From assembly GCF_012911865.1 (NCBI RefSeq), contig NZ_JAAXYH010000005.1:177393-241392 (forward strand): 64,000 nt of DNA, in the 5' to 3' direction. The DNA is from Shewanella salipaludis. GTDB taxonomy: Bacteria; Pseudomonadota; Gammaproteobacteria; Enterobacterales; Shewanellaceae. The position numbers and the translations under genes are program-made. The notes beneath the pieces were generated by a model, which saw only the letters and a program-made list of their open reading frames with translations, ran no database searches and was not told where the DNA came from. Shown one piece after another: positions 34,418 to 43,331 of the stretch (the first letter of the stretch is position 1; the number at the start of each line of letters is the position of its first letter).

Positions 34418-35587
34418 ATGACACGTCTTGTGACTCGGCTGTTGTTGAGCTGGTGCCTGCTCGGCACCTTGGGCTGTGCGGGTAAGGCTCCCTCTCATTT
34501 GCAGCTGGATACCCATATTCTGTTTAACGATGCGGCCTTTAAGCAAGAGGTTCGAGTCCCTTCGGTGGAAGATATTTTTGCTCTGCCGGCCGAGGCCAGG
34601 GCGGAAGTCAAACGCGGATTCGATAGCCAAAAATTGATGCATGGCAATGGCTTGATGGCCAATGAATGGTTGGCTCAATACCTCAACGCCAGTAATGGCG
34701 GCTTCAATTATCGGGATAACTTCACCCGAGTTGCCTCTGAAACCTTCAACAGCCGCGAAGGCAACTGCATGTCGCTTGTGGTGTTGACGACGGCCCTGGC
34801 CGACATCCTCAAGCTGAATGTCGAATGGCAGGACATAGATGTGCAGCCCGTATGGGATAAGCAGGGCGACTTCTATCTTATCAATGGCCATGTGAATCTG
34901 AGGCTGCTCCCGCCAAGCAATCTGGACACGGTACATGTGATGACGCGTGCCATCTTGGTGGACTTCCTGCCCGCGCGGGCCGAGCGGGGCTATAACAAGA
35001 AAACCATCAGCAAAAAGACATTAATCGCAATGTTTTACAATAACTTGGCTGCAGAGTCCATGGTGCAGGGGGATTATGATACCGCCTATGCCTTGGTGAA
35101 GGCGGGCATATTGCAGCAACCCGACTTCATCCCTGCCTACAATACGCTGGCGGTGATCTATAGACGCAACCATGATGAGCGCAGGGCCGAGCAGGTGTAC
35201 CGTTATGTGCTGGCGCTGGAACCTCACAACATGACCACCCTCTACAATCTGGCGATGATCCTGGGCTCCCAAGGCCGTTTGGAGGAGTGGGCCGAGGTGC
35301 ATAAGGTGCTCGAGCTGGCACGGATAAATAATCCCTATTATTACTATGATATTGCCGAGCAAGCCTATGAGGCCCAAGAGTATCAGGAGGCGTTGGTCTG
35401 GTTTCGCCGTGCCGTCGAGAAGGCAGGTTATCGGCATGAGTTTTATTTTGGGTTGTCCAAGGCTTATTGGGCTACCGGAGACCAAGTGCGGGCCCGCAAG
35501 AACATGGAGAAGGCCCTGGCGCTGAGTTCAGATCCAGGCAATAAACACAGGTACCAGCTTAAGCTGGAGGCGATGAAATACCATTGA
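34418..35587 (+). CDS. Lipoprotein with transglutaminase-like and TPR domains
   Basis: The 389-residue lipoprotein has the signal LLLSWCLLGTLGC. A transglutaminase-like segment follows: FNSREGNCMSLVVLT with the candidate nucleophile Cys near residue 117, then INGHVNLRLLP with His, in the order Cys-His. From about residue 205 there are at least four tetratricopeptide repeats (AYALVKAGILQQPDFIPAYNTL; AEQVYRYVLALEPHNMTTLY). GGAG lies six bases before the ATG at 34418, with another ATG three bases earlier. Such proteins are often envelope peptidase or cross-linking factors. The activity is untested and the third catalytic residue is not certain. Confidence 0.7.
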   Translation: MTRLVTRLLLSWCLLGTLGCAGKAPSHLQLDTHILFNDAAFKQEVRVPSVEDIFALPAEARAEVKRGFDSQKLMHGNGLMANEWLAQYLNASNGGFNYRDNFTRVASETFNSREGNCMSLVVLTTALADILKLNVEWQDIDVQPVWDKQGDFYLINGHVNLRLLPPSNLDTVHVMTRAILVDFLPARAERGYNKKTISKKTLIAMFYNNLAAESMVQGDYDTAYALVKAGILQQPDFIPAYNTLAVIYRRNHDERRAEQVYRYVLALEPHNMTTLYNLAMILGSQGRLEEWAEVHKVLELARINNPYYYYDIAEQAYEAQEYQEALVWFRRAVEKAGYRHEFYFGLSKAYWATGDQVRARKNMEKALALSSDPGNKHRYQLKLEAMKYH

Positions 35588-35588
35588 G

Positions 35589-35614
35589 AATAAGGCTCCC
35601 CCGGGAGCCTTATT
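35589..35614. terminator. Bidirectional terminator
   Basis: AATAAGGCTCCC-CC-GGGAGCCTTATT lies between two convergent genes. The stem is strong and T-richness is modest on both sides. Confidence 0.75.
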
Positions 35615-35643
35615 GGTTCAAGCCGTTTTTCTGGCCGGGGGGC

Positions 35644-36945
35644 TTATTCGAGGATTAAGCCGTGATCCTGGTAACTGAGCCTGGCCATCTGTCCCTGATC
35701 CGTCAGGGTCAACTCTCTGAGTTCGAACGGTGCCCTCAGGCCGGATGCCGCGATAAGCGCAGGATCCAATTCGAGCCTCAGCCTGGGCGCGTCGGGCGTG
35801 ACCCAGGCCGCGGCCTGGGACCTAAGAATCGCGACGCTCTTTCCCTGGCTGTTGGTGCCAGTCAAGACAGCGCTCAGGCCGAATCGCCCCTCGGTAACCA
35901 GCTCCAGGCCGAAGTCGACCCCGGTCGGCAACTCTCCCTGCCAGCGACTGTCGGCCTGGGGCAGGAGTTTGGCCGAATTGACATAGGCCTTGAACGCCGT
36001 CTTGACACTCCTGAGCAGGGGGCGGCCATCGACCTCGGTTTGGATATCGACCTGGATCTCACTCAAGTCGGCATTGTTCTTCGCCGCGGGCAGCGGTTCG
36101 GTCAACACCACCTGCCAGGCCTCTCCTTGCTGTTGTACCGCCAGTTCCAGGCTTTCGCCACCCGCCTGTATCAGCCTGGCCCTGGGGGCGAGTCCTTGCT
36201 GTCCCTGACTCAGGCTGATGTCCAGCCCTATCCGTCCGGCCTCGGCCTCTATGCTCATGGGCGCGCCGAGCTTGAGCTGGTAGGGTGAGTGCTTCTCTTT
36301 GACATTCACCAGATAGCGCGCCTGCGCCGCCAGTGGTTGGTTTACCCTGAGTCTATATTTACCCGGTTTGGCGTCGGCCCTGAGGGTGAGCGCACTCGAA
36401 TCATCGCTCAGTCCGGCGCTTGCCAGGGCCTGCGCATCGGCCATGGATTTCACCCAGGAACGGGCTTCATGCTTGCCTGTGTTCGCTGACGCTAAACTCA
36501 GGGAAATCGTCTCGGGTGCTATGGCGTCTGCCTTGATGAGCCCCCCCGAGCTTGTGTCTCCCCGTGGGGCTATGCGGATCACGCTCGAAGCCTGGCTGAT
36601 GGGCAGGTCTATCCCACCGCTCAATTCGGCGCCACTGACATTCAACCAATACTCATCGCTGAGACGGGTTTGCCGGGTCTGTGGTGGGCTTGCGGTGAAC
36701 TCACCGCTCAACGGCGTGATGAAGCTGATGTAGTCTGGACTGGTATTGAGTGGCGGCAGTGTCGGCGCCTCTACCTCGGCATGATAGATATCCGTTGTTT
36801 GTGGCGCGGCCAGGGGCACGGCTTTTACGTTTTGGGGGCTGGCGGGAGCTGCGGATGTCTGTACCTTTTGTGCCGATTCATCCTGACAGGCAGTGAGTAA
36901 GGTGGCCAGGCAGAGTATGCCAACCACTGAAGTAAGTTGTTGCAT
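35644..36945 (-). CDS. DUF4785-like lipoprotein
   Basis: The 433-residue lipoprotein (signal ending LATLLTAC) has a Pro/Ala-rich linker and then beta-sandwich-like repeats. Pieces include YWLNVSGAELSGGIDLP, ALTLRADAKPGKYRLRVNQPL and GVDFGLELVTEGRFGLSAVL. I associate this layout with the DUF4785 family, but without a search this is tentative. AGGAG lies before the ATG, nine bases after the stop of the lipase-like gene, so they form an operon. Its beta-domains could bind or present the lipase at the cell surface. Confidence 0.55.
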   Translation of the reverse strand: MQQLTSVVGILCLATLLTACQDESAQKVQTSAAPASPQNVKAVPLAAPQTTDIYHAEVEAPTLPPLNTSPDYISFITPLSGEFTASPPQTRQTRLSDEYWLNVSGAELSGGIDLPISQASSVIRIAPRGDTSSGGLIKADAIAPETISLSLASANTGKHEARSWVKSMADAQALASAGLSDDSSALTLRADAKPGKYRLRVNQPLAAQARYLVNVKEKHSPYQLKLGAPMSIEAEAGRIGLDISLSQGQQGLAPRARLIQAGGESLELAVQQQGEAWQVVLTEPLPAAKNNADLSEIQVDIQTEVDGRPLLRSVKTAFKAYVNSAKLLPQADSRWQGELPTGVDFGLELVTEGRFGLSAVLTGTNSQGKSVAILRSQAAAWVTPDAPRLRLELDPALIAASGLRAPFELRELTLTDQGQMARLSYQDHGLILE

Positions 36946-36954
36946 CGGATGCTC

Positions 36955-37812
36955 CTAGATGTGGTTGCGGATCAGGCTGTCGAGATTGAAACAGGCCCGG
37001 CGACTCTGTTGATGGCTGAGGGGCTCCTGGCCCTGGGTCAGTTGCTTGTCGGTAAACCAGACAGTGCCGGCGGCACCCTGGGAGCTGCATTCGAGGAAGC
37101 CATCTGAGCAGTCATCCAGCCAGTTTTGGGTGGTTTCCAGCGCGACCTGATATTGGTAACCGGCGCAGTAGCTGTCACTGTCCCATACTGCCGAGTCCAC
37201 ATCCGAACCTACTACGACTTCGAACGGTTTGGACAAGGCCGGCCGGTTCGCTGTGCCATTGAGCCAGGTGCCGTTGTAATAGCTCATGGAGCTGACTTGT
37301 TGCTGCTTGACCGCGTTGCTGTTGTACCCCAGCAACCAACCCAGGCTGGTTTCGAAGCTATTGCCCTGATTGACGGCATCCGCCAGCGGGGTGCCGGCAC
37401 TCGAAGGCGCCAGGGCTATCACCCTGGAGGTCGCGGCTATGACCTTGGGATAGCGGCTGTCCCAGGTTGGGTTAGACAGTACCCAGCGGACTATGTTGCC
37501 GCCATTGGAGTGGGTCAGCATGATCAGCGAGTCTATGCCCTTGGCATCGATGAAAGTGGTTAGCTGGTTCACCAGGCAGCCTGCGGCGGCTTCTTCCCAC
37601 ATATATTGGTCGAAGTCACAGTTGATGACACTGTAGTTGGCAGGGGAACTTATGCCCTGGCGGACAGAGTCGACAAATTCACTTGTCCAATAGTCGTCGA
37701 GGGCATTGGTTTGTTTGCCGGTGCCATGGATAAAGGCGATACCCGTGGCGCCCTGGCTCAGGGGGCTGACAGCGAACAGACCCAGCAGCAATAGCTTGTT
37801 GTAGATCGTCAT
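36955..37812 (-). CDS. Secreted lipase/esterase-like alpha/beta hydrolase
   Basis: The 285-residue exported protein has a signal peptide (LLLLGLFAVSPLSQG). The oxyanion region IAFIHGTGKQ is followed by the nucleophile elbow LTHSNGGNIV, a variant of GHSxGG with Thr for the first Gly. Conserved Cys pairs (INCDFDQY; GCLVNQ; DSYCAGY; DDCSDGFLECSS) suggest disulfides, as expected outside the cytosol. A catalytic Asp/His pair in the second half is not certain. The gene leads an operon with the DUF4785-like gene. A 20-bp palindrome lies 68 bases upstream. Confidence 0.75.
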   Translation of the reverse strand: MTIYNKLLLLGLFAVSPLSQGATGIAFIHGTGKQTNALDDYWTSEFVDSVRQGISSPANYSVINCDFDQYMWEEAAAGCLVNQLTTFIDAKGIDSLIMLTHSNGGNIVRWVLSNPTWDSRYPKVIAATSRVIALAPSSAGTPLADAVNQGNSFETSLGWLLGYNSNAVKQQQVSSMSYYNGTWLNGTANRPALSKPFEVVVGSDVDSAVWDSDSYCAGYQYQVALETTQNWLDDCSDGFLECSSQGAAGTVWFTDKQLTQGQEPLSHQQSRRACFNLDSLIRNHI

Positions 37813-38124
37813 TGTGTTATCTCATGTAATAGTTATCGTTATATTTGATGGCCCGCAGGCATCAGGTCTTGTTGTTATGCAGGTCAGACATCTGACCTGT
37901 GTTGTTAACCTAACGCTAACATTTTCGTCTCGCAACATGAAAAGTACTGACTAATTAATGGTTTAGGTCGTCATTGTTTAAAACGGCGTTGGAGTGTGTT
38001 TAATTTGCTGATTAACAGGGAGTTATTGACGGGCTGTGGCTGGTTGCCTGTTTGAAATCCGAGCGGGATTTTTTAAATTCCTTGCCTGAGCCAGATGGGT
38101 TTAATCTGTATTCTATTCTGTATA
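37813..38124. other. Intergenic region
   Basis: These 312 bases separate two minus-strand genes. Apart from the palindrome at 37880-37899 and AT-rich promoter-like DNA, nothing was found. Confidence 0.5.
37880..37899 (-). promoter_or_regulatory. Operator-like 20-bp palindrome upstream of the lipase gene
   Basis: CAGGTCAGA-CA-TCTGACCTG is a perfect nine-bp inverted repeat with a two-base spacer, in AT-rich DNA before the lipase-like gene. The shape suits a dimeric repressor such as a GntR-type protein, but the regulator is unknown. Confidence 0.55.
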
Positions 38125-38952
38125 TTATTGGTTTTTAAGGATTTCATCATAAGCGCCGCTCGCCTTCAACAGGCTTATGCCTTCATCCAGGACGGTGGCG
38201 ATAGCCTGGCTGCGGCAGGCTATCGGTCTGGGGGCCGGGGCGAATAATGAGGTTTCTGTTACCGGCTGAGCCGTATCCAGCTTGCCGGCCAGGAGATGGC
38301 GATAATGGGCGAAGATCCGCCGTTCCAGCACTATGGCTTTGGCATGATGCTTAAACAGCATGCTGAGCTGGTGTTGTTGGTTGTTGACTTCCAGATATTC
38401 CGGGTTTTTGGCGGCCATACGGGCGAAGTCTTCCCCCAAGTATTGGCTGGCATTCTGAAAGCCAACCAGGGGAATGAACTGCAAGTCTTCTACCTTGTGT
38501 ATGGCTAAGTGATCTGCGCTCAGACTGAACAGGCTATTCTGGTATTCGATGAGGCTTTGGGTGTAGTGGAGCCGCTCCAAGCCGTCGGGAGCATTGATCA
38601 GGCAATCGGCCTTCTGGGTTTCAACCAGTCTCAGGGCGCGGCGATTCGGTGCCAAGACCAGGCTTTCTATATGACGTTGTTTGAGTTTAAGTGCCGCGGC
38701 CAAGAGGTCGTACTGGATGCCGCCGGGTTTGTCGGCAAAGAAATAGGGCTCTATGGTATTGCTGGTCGCAAAGCGGAGCCCCTGGTCCGGGGGAACGGCC
38801 CAAGCCAGCTGAGTCACTAAGATTAAGGTCACCAAGATTAAGGTCATCAAGCGCATGAAGCCGAGTCTTGGGTGGCTATGCCGCTTGCATCCAAACATGA
38901 GTCGGGTAATTTTCTCTATCCTGTGTTGAGTTTTGCTTTCCTGACGAGCCAT
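38125..38952 (-). CDS. Periplasmic solute-binding protein, SBP_bac_3-like
   Basis: The 275-residue protein resembles family-3 solute-binding proteins without a transporter beside it. After a signal core (TLILVTLILVTQLAWA) the mature part starts RFATSNTIEPYFFADKPGGIQYDLL and continues with RRALRLVETQKADCLINAP and DEGISLLKASGAYDEIL, the usual first and last blocks. The start is uncertain: 38952 gives a long, charged N-region, while 38856 would give a classic signal peptide; neither has a good ribosome site. A 15-bp direct repeat encodes the duplicated TLILV. It may be a sensor or orphan binding protein. Confidence 0.7.
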   Translation of the reverse strand: MARQESKTQHRIEKITRLMFGCKRHSHPRLGFMRLMTLILVTLILVTQLAWAVPPDQGLRFATSNTIEPYFFADKPGGIQYDLLAAALKLKQRHIESLVLAPNRRALRLVETQKADCLINAPDGLERLHYTQSLIEYQNSLFSLSADHLAIHKVEDLQFIPLVGFQNASQYLGEDFARMAAKNPEYLEVNNQQHQLSMLFKHHAKAIVLERRIFAHYRHLLAGKLDTAQPVTETSLFAPAPRPIACRSQAIATVLDEGISLLKASGAYDEILKNQ

Positions 38953-39255
38953 CCACTGAAAACCTGTGAGCTATGTCCCAATGGCGCCTAATGTGCCAAC
39001 CCGAGTGATTATGAGTTTAATTCATCTAGCTGTCGAATATTTGTTTTTTGGTGAGTTTTGTGAACGGCAACTCCGAAGTTGTTCCGATGGATAATCTGTT
39101 ATTTTATTTTTAATAGTTGTTTAAAAACAAATGCATGAGTTTGAAATCTTAAATAATCTACAACTTGATTGCATTGTCACCCGATACTGGCTAAATTGAG
39201 GGAAGTATTGCTGAAGAGAGATGGTCCTTAAGCGCTAACCTGAGTGGTGGAATGT
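38953..39255. other. Intergenic region upstream of aroG
   Basis: This is a 303-base AT-rich gap between divergent genes. I looked for TyrR or TrpR boxes before aroG and found none that I would defend. Confidence 0.5.
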
Positions 39256-40311
39256 ATGTATTACCAAAATGATGACGTTCGGATTAATGAAGTAAAAGAG
39301 TTATTGCCTCCCATTGCGATCCTGGAGCGATTTCCGGCATCAGAACACGCCTCCGCCACAGTGTTTAACGCCCGTAACAGCATACATAATATCCTGACCA
39401 AGAGTGACGATCGTCTGTTGGTCGTGATTGGCCCCTGTTCCATCCACGATCCCGTCGCGGCATTGGAATATGGCCGGCGCTTGGTGCTCCTGAGGGAGTG
39501 TTACCGCGATCAGCTGGAAATCGTCATGCGGGTCTACTTTGAGAAACCCCGCACCACTGTGGGGTGGAAGGGATTGATCAACGATCCCTACATGGACAAC
39601 AGTTTCAAGCTTAACGATGGTTTGAGAACCGCCCGCAAATTGCTGCTCGAACTGAACGAGATAGGCATGCCGACGGCGGGGGAGTTTCTCGACATGATTA
39701 CGCCGCAATACATGGCGGATCTCATGTGTTGGGGCGCCATAGGGGCCCGCACTACAGAGTCGCAGGTACATAGGGAATTGGCATCGGGTCTGTCCTGTCC
39801 TGTCGGCTTCAAGAATGGCACAGATGGCACCATCAAGGTGGCCATAGATGCCATAGGCGCCGCCAATGCGCCGCACCATTTCCTATCCGTCACCAAGATG
39901 GGCCACTCGGCGATAGTGTCGACCAAGGGTAATCCGGATTGCCATATCATATTGCGTGGTGGGCGCGAGCCTAACTATAGTGCGACGCACGTCGAGGCGA
40001 TCAGCCAGCAGTTGCTGAAGGCCGGACTGAGCGATAATGTGATGATCGACTTCAGCCATGCCAACAGCAGTAAGGAATATCAGCGACAAATGCTGGTGGC
40101 TGCCGATGTGGGCGGCCAGATAGCCGGAGGAAATAAGGCCATCTTCGGTGTCATGGTGGAAAGCCATCTGCAGCCTGGTCGTCAGGACTTGGTCGAGGGC
40201 CAAGCGCTTAACTATGGCCAGAGTGTGACCGACGCCTGTATCGGCTGGAGCGACAGCGAGCAATTACTGGCCGGACTGAATCAGAGTGTCCTGGACAGGC
40301 GCCGTGCATAG
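39256..40311 (+). CDS. aroG: 3-deoxy-7-phosphoheptulonate synthase (AroG type)
   Basis: The first enzyme of the shikimate pathway joins phosphoenolpyruvate and erythrose 4-phosphate. The 351-residue protein tracks E. coli AroG closely: MYYQNDDVRI at the start, LLVVIGPCSIHDP, EKPRTTVGWKGL, GARTTESQVHRELASGLS, VGFKNGTDG and MIDFSHANSSK. The Cys in GPCSIHD and the His in DFSHAN are metal ligands. The start at 39256 is set by homology to AroG MNYQNDD. Similarity in the N terminus favours the Phe-sensitive isoenzyme, but feedback specificity cannot be proved by eye. A hairpin with T-rich flank follows the gene. Confidence 0.93.
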   Translation: MYYQNDDVRINEVKELLPPIAILERFPASEHASATVFNARNSIHNILTKSDDRLLVVIGPCSIHDPVAALEYGRRLVLLRECYRDQLEIVMRVYFEKPRTTVGWKGLINDPYMDNSFKLNDGLRTARKLLLELNEIGMPTAGEFLDMITPQYMADLMCWGAIGARTTESQVHRELASGLSCPVGFKNGTDGTIKVAIDAIGAANAPHHFLSVTKMGHSAIVSTKGNPDCHIILRGGREPNYSATHVEAISQQLLKAGLSDNVMIDFSHANSSKEYQRQMLVAADVGGQIAGGNKAIFGVMVESHLQPGRQDLVEGQALNYGQSVTDACIGWSDSEQLLAGLNQSVLDRRRA

Positions 40312-40368
40312 AAACCCGGGCTGTGTTGCCAGGGATCTCAGCCGAGTCGACTCCAACTGCAAACTTAT

Positions 40369-40390
40369 GGCGCCCAAGGGCGCCGTAATT
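40369..40390. terminator. Terminator between aroG and the small gene
   Basis: GGCGCCC-AA-GGGCGCC followed by GTAATTTT lies between convergent genes. The tract is weak but the stem is strong. Confidence 0.6.
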
Positions 40391-40561
40391 TTAGCTGTTT
40401 TCGGCGAGATACTTGTTGGCTTCGGCCAAGCTGCCAAAGGCCGATATGAGGTTGTTACGGCCCTTGTCCTGAAGTTCCGGATTGCCCGATTCAATCATCA
40501 TCCATACCCAAGTGCGAATTAGCGGTAATGGCGGGTACTGAACTTTTACAGAATCCAACAT
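40391..40561 (-). CDS. Small 56-residue hypothetical protein
   Basis: A short open frame reads MLDSVKVQYPPLPLIRTWVW, continues MMIESGNPELQDKGRNNLIS and ends in AFGSLAEANKYLAENS. AAGGAA lies five bases before the ATG. Its codon use is like that of neighbouring genes, and it has an amphipathic second half. It is convergent with aroG across a hairpin. I do not know a family for it. The good ribosome site and the protein-like sequence make it a probable real gene that a 60-residue cutoff would miss. Confidence 0.65.
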   Translation of the reverse strand: MLDSVKVQYPPLPLIRTWVWMMIESGNPELQDKGRNNLISAFGSLAEANKYLAENS

Positions 40562-40932
40562 AAGGTTTCCTTTGAACTGAATGTCATAATGGTATTTTTA
40601 AGTATTCGCTTAGCGACCGAATCGACCTTGGCCTCTCTCGATAACGCTTAAGAAGGCTATATTGCACCCGGTAAGGGAACATCGCGCCCAAGAGAATACC
40701 AAATTCTGTTGCTCTGTCGAATAGCAATTGTGTCAAAATAGTTGAATTTTCGTAAATTGTCATTTTTTTGACGTTTATTGAAGCAGTTGCGAAATACTAG
40801 TGCAAAGCAGGTAACAGATCCATGCTTCACTTAGTCGTTATTTTGCCTCAGCTCAGGTTGCCGCTAGGGCTTGTCTCGCAACTTTATCCAGGCTAACAGC
40901 GGCCTTAATTACACTTTTCGAATTGGAAGCTT
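40562..40932. other. Intergenic region upstream of the ABC exporter
   Basis: These 371 bases between divergent genes hold no open frame of interest. The stretch around 40,725-40,780 is AT-rich and probably contains promoters. Confidence 0.5.
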
Positions 40933-42723
40933 ATGCGCTCATCTCAATATTTTGAAGGTCAGAAGGAGTCCCTCAATTGGCAGGTGCTGGGTTTGTTATG
41001 GCCTTATTTGCTGGAATACAAGGGGCGCATAGTACTGGCGCTCTTGTGTCTGGTGCTGGCAAAACTGGCCAGCGTCGGTCTGCCTTTCATCCTGAAACAC
41101 TTGGTCGATACCCTGGACGGCGACGTCACGGCCCAGGCCCTGAGCGTGCCCATCGGCCTGGTGTTGGCCTATGGGGCAGTGAGATTGACGACGGCGATCA
41201 CCGGGGAGATACGTGACACCCTGTTCGGCCGGGTGACCGAGAGGGCGATTCGGCGGCTCGGGTTGGCGGTATTCGAACACTTGCACCGACTGGATCTGGA
41301 CTTTCATCTGGAACGGCAGACGGGTGGCCTGTCCAGGGACATAGAAAGGGGCACCAGCGGCGTCAGTTTCCTGATGCGTTTCATGGTGTTCAACATAGTC
41401 CCCACCTTGCTGGAAATCGCCTTGGTCATAGGGATATTTTTTGTCAATTATGGCATCGCCTTCGCGGCCATTACCCTGGTTTCGGTGCTTATCTATGTCG
41501 GCTATTCGGTGATCGCCACCGAGTGGCGCACCAGCTATGTCAGGGATGCGGCCAAGGCCGACTCCCTGTCAAATTCCCGCGCCATAGACAGTCTGCTGAA
41601 CTATGAAACCGTAAAGTATTTCAACAACGAGGCCTATGAAGCCGCGCGCTACGATAAGGCGCTGGCGCAGTGGGAAGTCGCCAAGCGCAAGAACCGCCTG
41701 TCGCTGTTCGCCCTCAACGGCGGTCAGGCGCTGGTGATCGCTGCCGCCATGACGGCCATGATGGCATTGGCGGCCTACAGGGTCGCCGATGGGGTGATGA
41801 CCCTGGGGGATTTCGTGTTGATCAACGCCTTCATGATGCAGCTCTTTATCCCGCTCAATTTTCTTGGCTTCGTCTATCGGGAGATCCGCGGCGCCTTGGC
41901 CAATATCGAACGTATGTTCGCCCTGTTGGCCAGGCACCCAGGCATAGTCGACAGTCCGACGGCCAAAGATCTGCAGTTGACCCGGGGGGCATTGGCATTC
42001 GAGGACGTGAGTTTCAGCTATGATGAGCGGCCGATACTGCAGCAGGTGAGTTTTCGCCTCGAACCCGGGCAAAAAGTGGCCGTGGTCGGTGACAGCGGTG
42101 CCGGCAAGTCGACGCTGATCAAGTTGCTGTTCAGGTTCTATGAGGTGCAACAGGGAGCGATCAAGATAGATGGCGAGGACATACGCGAACTGACCCAGGA
42201 TGCATTGCGCCGCGCCATCGCCATAGTCCCCCAGGATACAGTGCTCTTCAACGACAGCCTGTATGAGAACATCCTCTATGGCCGACCGGATGCCGGCGAG
42301 GAGGAGGTGCGTCAGGCCATCGACTTGGCACATTTACAGGATTTTATCCAAGCCTTGCCCCAGGGCTGGGATACCCAGGTCGGCGAGCGGGGGCTCAAAC
42401 TCTCGGGTGGCGAGAAGCAGCGAGTCGCGATCGCCAGGGCAATCCTCAAGGGGTCGCCGCTCTTGGTGTTCGACGAGGCCACCTCATCCCTCGACAGCCG
42501 CTCGGAACAGGCCATACTGACGGCCTTGAAAGCGGCCGCCCACGGACATACCAGCCTGATGATAGCCCATAGGCTGTCGACCATAGTCGATGCCGACAAG
42601 ATCTTGGTCCTGAGCAAGGGGCGGATAGTCGAGCAGGGCACACACCAGAGCTTGCTGGCGGCCGATGGCCTGTATGCCAAGCTTTGGCATATCCAGAACC
42701 AGGGGGAAAGGGTCAATAGCTGA
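40933..42723 (+). CDS. ATM1-type ABC exporter (membrane and ATPase fused)
   Basis: This 596-residue half-transporter works as a homodimer. Residues 1-320 form six transmembrane helices; the motif ETVKYFNNEAYE is typical of the ATM1/HMT1 subgroup. The ATPase domain follows, with Walker A GDSGAGKST (near 386), Q-loop VPQDTVLFNDS, signature LSGGEKQR (near 490), Walker B LLVFDEATSSLD and switch His in MIAHRLST. ATM1-type pumps export glutathione-linked or sulfur compounds and give metal tolerance or support Fe-S protein maturation. GGAAG precedes the ATG. It is followed by a small hypothetical gene. Confidence 0.9.
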   Translation: MRSSQYFEGQKESLNWQVLGLLWPYLLEYKGRIVLALLCLVLAKLASVGLPFILKHLVDTLDGDVTAQALSVPIGLVLAYGAVRLTTAITGEIRDTLFGRVTERAIRRLGLAVFEHLHRLDLDFHLERQTGGLSRDIERGTSGVSFLMRFMVFNIVPTLLEIALVIGIFFVNYGIAFAAITLVSVLIYVGYSVIATEWRTSYVRDAAKADSLSNSRAIDSLLNYETVKYFNNEAYEAARYDKALAQWEVAKRKNRLSLFALNGGQALVIAAAMTAMMALAAYRVADGVMTLGDFVLINAFMMQLFIPLNFLGFVYREIRGALANIERMFALLARHPGIVDSPTAKDLQLTRGALAFEDVSFSYDERPILQQVSFRLEPGQKVAVVGDSGAGKSTLIKLLFRFYEVQQGAIKIDGEDIRELTQDALRRAIAIVPQDTVLFNDSLYENILYGRPDAGEEEVRQAIDLAHLQDFIQALPQGWDTQVGERGLKLSGGEKQRVAIARAILKGSPLLVFDEATSSLDSRSEQAILTALKAAAHGHTSLMIAHRLSTIVDADKILVLSKGRIVEQGTHQSLLAADGLYAKLWHIQNQGERVNS

Positions 42724-42860
42724 AGCCAATAGTTGAAGCCACTGGTTGAAGCAAGTATGGGCTATTGGCTTGGATAGCAGGGGCGATGCAACAATCCGGA
42801 ACCAAGGGAAGAGACCAGCAGCTGAAGCCAAATTCAGTATTGGTTCAGCAGCCACAACGC
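42724..42860 (+). repeat. Degenerate short repeats GTTGAAGCCA
   Basis: GAAGCCAATAGTTGAAGCCACTGG and further GAAGCCAA copies recur after the ABC gene, with no gene visible. They may be decayed repeats or slippage products. Confidence 0.4.
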
Positions 42861-42962
42861 ATACTTGCTCATCCAGACTAACCTCAGCCCGTTGGACTCC
42901 CTTGCGAAATCTGTGAGCCAACCCGGGATCCAGGTTGCAACCCAGACCAAGAAGGAGAAGGC

Positions 42963-43217
42963 ATGATGCATAATATTGCACTGTTGGTGAACATCGAGGG
43001 CAGGATCAATAGAGTCGAGACCGACTGGTTGGCCATTTCGGCTGTGTTAAGCAAAAGAGATCTGACCCGGGACGAGTTGCAGGCGCTCCACGAAGAACTC
43101 TGTGCCGGTTTGCGGGTAACGACCCGCGGACTGACCCTGGCGAAACAGGACTTCGGCATGGCCAATGCCAGAAGCATGCCGGGGCTGCATCGCGCCGGTG
43201 CCGGCCTGGGGCGTTAG
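42963..43217 (+). CDS. Small hypothetical protein
   Basis: The 84-residue protein begins MMHNIALLVNIEGRINRVETDW and is mostly helical, with LTRDELQALHEEL and an Arg/Lys-rich end. AAGGAGAAGG lies directly before the ATG, a strong ribosome site. It has no signal peptide, no Cys pairs and no known motif. It sits alone between the ABC exporter and the convergent glutamate-synthase-like gene. Confidence 0.55.
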   Translation: MMHNIALLVNIEGRINRVETDWLAISAVLSKRDLTRDELQALHEELCAGLRVTTRGLTLAKQDFGMANARSMPGLHRAGAGLGR

Positions 43218-43331
43218 CTGCCTGGGCCATGGGTGAACCTCATGGCCTGCTTATGCCCGGCTGGCACTGCTTAATGACCCAGTATGGCCGACATAAGATT
43301 TCAGACATGGCATTCCAGACATGGCACACCG

